Of a stretch of DNA of 8,367 nt, positions 6,320 to 8,367 are shown piece after piece. The position numbers and the translations under genes were made by a program. The notes beneath the pieces were generated by a model. It was not told the origin of the DNA. It saw only the letters and a program-made list of their open reading frames with translations, and made no database searches. Origin of the DNA: Alphaproteobacteria bacterium (GTDB taxonomy: Bacteria > Pseudomonadota > Alphaproteobacteria > Geminicoccales > Geminicoccaceae); contig JALSRW010000516.1 of assembly GCA_026984595.1 (NCBI GenBank), positions 1-8,367 of the forward strand, given 5' to 3'. Position 1 is the stretch's first letter, and each line of letters starts with the position of its first letter.

Positions 6320-7173
6320 GGTTCGGGATCGGCGGTCTTGGCCTCCTGCCAGAGCGCTTCCATTTCCTCCAGGGACATCTCCTGCAGCCTTCGTCCCCGC
6401 TGTCCGGCGGCTTCCTCCATCGCCCGGAACCGCCGTTCGAACTTGGCACCGGCGAGACGCAGCGCCGTCTCGGGATCGATATCGAGCTGCCGCGCCAGAT
6501 TGACCAGGGTGAAGAGCAGATCCCCCACCTCCATCCGCCGCGCCTCGCGGTTGCCGTCGCGTGCCAGTTCCTGGCGCAGCTCGGCGACCTCTTCCTCGAT
6601 CTTGTCGAGGATCCGGGATGGTTCGGGCCAGTCGAAACCGACCCGCGCCGCCCGTTCCTGGAGCTTTAGGGCGCGCAGCAGGGCCGGCAGATTGCGCGGC
6701 AGATCGTCGAGCGCGCTCGCTTCCGCTCCCGCCCGCTCGGCCTTGCGCGTTCGCTCCGCCGCCTTGAGCTCTTCCCAGGAACGGCGCTGCGCCTCGGCGC
6801 TGTCGATCCGCGCCTCGCCGAAGACGTGGGGGTGACGGCGGATCATCTTCTCGGCCACCGCCGCGGCCACATCCTCGAAGTCGAACAGGCCGCGCTCGGC
6901 GGCCATCTGGGCATGGTAGACCACCTGGAACAGCAGATCGCCCAGTTCCTGTCGCAGATCCTCGAAATCGCCGCGGCCGATGGCATCGGCCACCTCGTAG
7001 GCTTCCTCGATAGTGTAGGGGGCGATGGTCGAGAAATCCTGCTCGATGTCCCAGGGGCAGCCCCGCTCGGGGTCGCGCAGCCGGCGCATGATGGCGATGA
7101 GCCGGTCGATCGGGCGCTCATGCGCCCCGCCCGTGCCCTGTCCGGTCTCAGAGGAGCTGCGGCTGCCCGTCAT
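6313..7173 (-). CDS. mazG: Nucleoside triphosphate pyrophosphohydrolase MazG
   Basis: A 286-residue tandem-domain MazG (E. coli 263) that hydrolyses (d)NTPs to (d)NMPs and PPi; in E. coli it is also tied to lowering ppGpp. The N-terminal domain begins with the characteristic PIDRLIAIMRRLRDPERGCP (about 21-40) and has the Mg2+-binding pattern EEAYE (56-60) and ELGD (76-79). The second, C-terminal domain repeats it with EEVAE (194-198) and EVGD (215-218), so both acidic sites are intact. The ATG at 7173 is the first good start. It adds about 20 residues rich in Ser, Gly and Thr before the conserved region, and no closer in-frame ATG or GTG was seen. It starts 26 bp inside the end of xseA, which suggests translational coupling. 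Its stop overlaps the convergent hflX end by 7 bp. Confidence 0.95.
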   Translation of the reverse strand: MTGSRSSSETGQGTGGAHERPIDRLIAIMRRLRDPERGCPWDIEQDFSTIAPYTIEEAYEVADAIGRGDFEDLRQELGDLLFQVVYHAQMAAERGLFDFEDVAAAVAEKMIRRHPHVFGEARIDSAEAQRRSWEELKAAERTRKAERAGAEASALDDLPRNLPALLRALKLQERAARVGFDWPEPSRILDKIEEEVAELRQELARDGNREARRMEVGDLLFTLVNLARQLDIDPETALRLAGAKFERRFRAMEEAAGQRGRRLQEMSLEEMEALWQEAKTADPEPQ

Positions 7174-8367
7174 CCTCACCCCGTCTTCGGCCGCCATGCC
7201 GGCCGCCGCCGCTGCCCGCCCGCAGCACCGCCATGCGGCCGTCGACGAACTCGATCTCGAACGCCCGCTCGCTGCCGGCGGCCGCCAGCCTGGGCACGAT
7301 GCGGCCGTCGGCCCGGCGCCGCACCAGCGCATAGCCCCGCTCCAGCACCCGCCTGTGGCTCAGGCTTTCGAGCCGCTGCCCCGATGTCTCGAGGCTCCGT
7401 CGGGCCTCGCGCAGCAAACTCTGCATCCCCTGGTCGAGGCGCATGGTGGCCGCTTGGAGGCGGCTTTCGCCCTCGGCCAGCCGGCGGGCGATCGGTGCCG
7501 GCTGCAGGCGCCCGGCCGTGTGCCGCCAGACCGTCTCCGCTTCCCGCAGCCGGTCGCGGGCCAGTTCGGCGAGCCGCCGGTGGCGGGTCCGCACCAGCTC
7601 GGCGCGGGCTTCGAGCAGCAACAGCGGGCTTCGAAGCCGCAGCCGCTCGCCGAGATCATCGAGGCGCTGGGCGGCCATCGCCAGCATCAGGCGCGGATCG
7701 CGCAGCCCCCGCGCGAGCGCATCGAGATGGCGGAGATGGCGCGCGATCATCTGCAGAATCGCATGCTGCAACCGCTCGGCCAGGGCGTCGAGCTGCAGCT
7801 TGAGCTCGCTGCGCACCGGTACCGCCATTTCGGCAGCGGCGGTCGGGGTCGGCGCCCGCCGATCGGCGACGAAGTCGATCAGCGTCGTGTCGGTCTCGTG
7901 ACCGACCGCCGAGATCACCGGGATCGGGCATTCGGCCGCCGCCCGGGCCACCACCTCCTCGTTGAAGGCCCAGAGATCCTCGATCGAGCCGCCGCCGCGG
8001 GCGACGATCAGAAGATCGGGCCGCGGCACCGGACCGTCGGGCGGCAGGCTGGCGAAGCCGCGGATGGCGGCGGCGATCTGTTCGGCCGCACCTTCGCCCT
8101 GGACCAGCACCGGCCAGAGGATCACCCGCCGCGGGAAACGTTCCTCGAGACGATGGAGAATGTCACGGATCACCGCCCCGCTGGCCGAGGTGACGACGCC
8201 GACGACCTCCGGCAGGAAGGGCAGGGGCCGCTTGCGCTCGGGGGCGAACAGGCCTTCCGCTTCGAGCCGCTTCTTGCGCTCCTCCAGAAGTGCCATCAGG
8301 GCACCGACGCCGGCCGGCTCGATCGCCTCGACCACGAGCTGGTAGCGCGAGCGCTGCGGATAGGTGG
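7148..8367 (-). CDS. xseA: Exodeoxyribonuclease VII large subunit XseA, C-terminal part (5' end outside window)
   Basis: The last 405 residues of the large subunit of exonuclease VII, which with XseB degrades single-stranded DNA to short oligonucleotides. The frame is open to the right edge, where it reads TYPQRSRYQLVVEAIEPAGV, typical of the region just after the OB-fold. The N-terminal OB-fold, roughly 90 residues by analogy to E. coli, is therefore outside. The catalytic domain shows GGGSIEDLWAFNEE (about 7957-7999) and GHETDTTL (7880-7903) followed by DFVADRRAPTPTAAAEMAVP. A long Arg/Leu-rich coiled-coil region (about 7360-7830) comes next, then the C-terminal LERGYALVRR segment, and it ends in a Gly/Arg-rich tail (GGGRHGGRRRGEDDG). 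The GTG at 8335 is internal, not a start. mazG begins within its last codons. Confidence 0.95.
   Translation of the reverse strand, partial: TYPQRSRYQLVVEAIEPAGVGALMALLEERKKRLEAEGLFAPERKRPLPFLPEVVGVVTSASGAVIRDILHRLEERFPRRVILWPVLVQGEGAAEQIAAAIRGFASLPPDGPVPRPDLLIVARGGGSIEDLWAFNEEVVARAAAECPIPVISAVGHETDTTLIDFVADRRAPTPTAAAEMAVPVRSELKLQLDALAERLQHAILQMIARHLRHLDALARGLRDPRLMLAMAAQRLDDLGERLRLRSPLLLLEARAELVRTRHRRLAELARDRLREAETVWRHTAGRLQPAPIARRLAEGESRLQAATMRLDQGMQSLLREARRSLETSGQRLESLSHRRVLERGYALVRRRADGRIVPRLAAAGSERAFEIEFVDGRMAVLRAGSGGGRHGGRRRGEDDGQPQLL

Overview
The window is a G+C-rich (roughly two thirds by eye), gene-dense chromosomal segment. Gene content and order point to an alphaproteobacterium, most likely of the Rhodospirillales type. 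The evidence is an NtrY/NtrX pair followed by trkA, a D-amino-acid aminotransferase, hfq and hflX, an NtrX whose AAA+ domain lacks the GAFTGA loop, and an alphaproteobacterial Hfq. No tRNA, rRNA, CRISPR array, insertion sequence, prophage or transferred island is visible. Codon and base use look uniform throughout.

Layout. Plus strand: the 3' part of ntrY (1-783, cut by the left edge), ntrX (843-2234), trkA (2270-3646), dat (3686-4555), a 168-bp non-coding gap with weak promoter-like motifs, hfq (4724-4996) and hflX (about 5006-6319). Minus strand, converging on hflX: mazG (7173-6313) and upstream of it the 3' part of xseA (8367-7148, cut by the right edge). Coding density is extreme: gaps are 35-59 bp within ntrY-ntrX-trkA-dat, hfq and hflX are about 9 bp apart, the hflX and mazG ends overlap by 7 bp, and the xseA end overlaps the mazG start by 26 bp.

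How the genes relate. NtrY is a membrane-type sensor kinase and NtrX its response regulator, together linked to nitrogen and redox control. TrkA is the NAD(H)-binding cytosolic gate of a Trk potassium uptake system. Dat interconverts D-amino acids used for peptidoglycan. Hfq is the sRNA chaperone and HflX a ribosome-binding GTPase. On the other strand MazG removes (d)NTPs or alarmone-like nucleotides and XseA is the large subunit of exonuclease VII. The spacing suggests an ntrYX-trkA-dat operon, an hfq-hflX operon possibly with its own promoter, and a translationally coupled xseA-mazG pair.

I found no undescribed system. This reads as conserved core genome, and the items worth a second look are details of regulation, gene overlap and individual residues.
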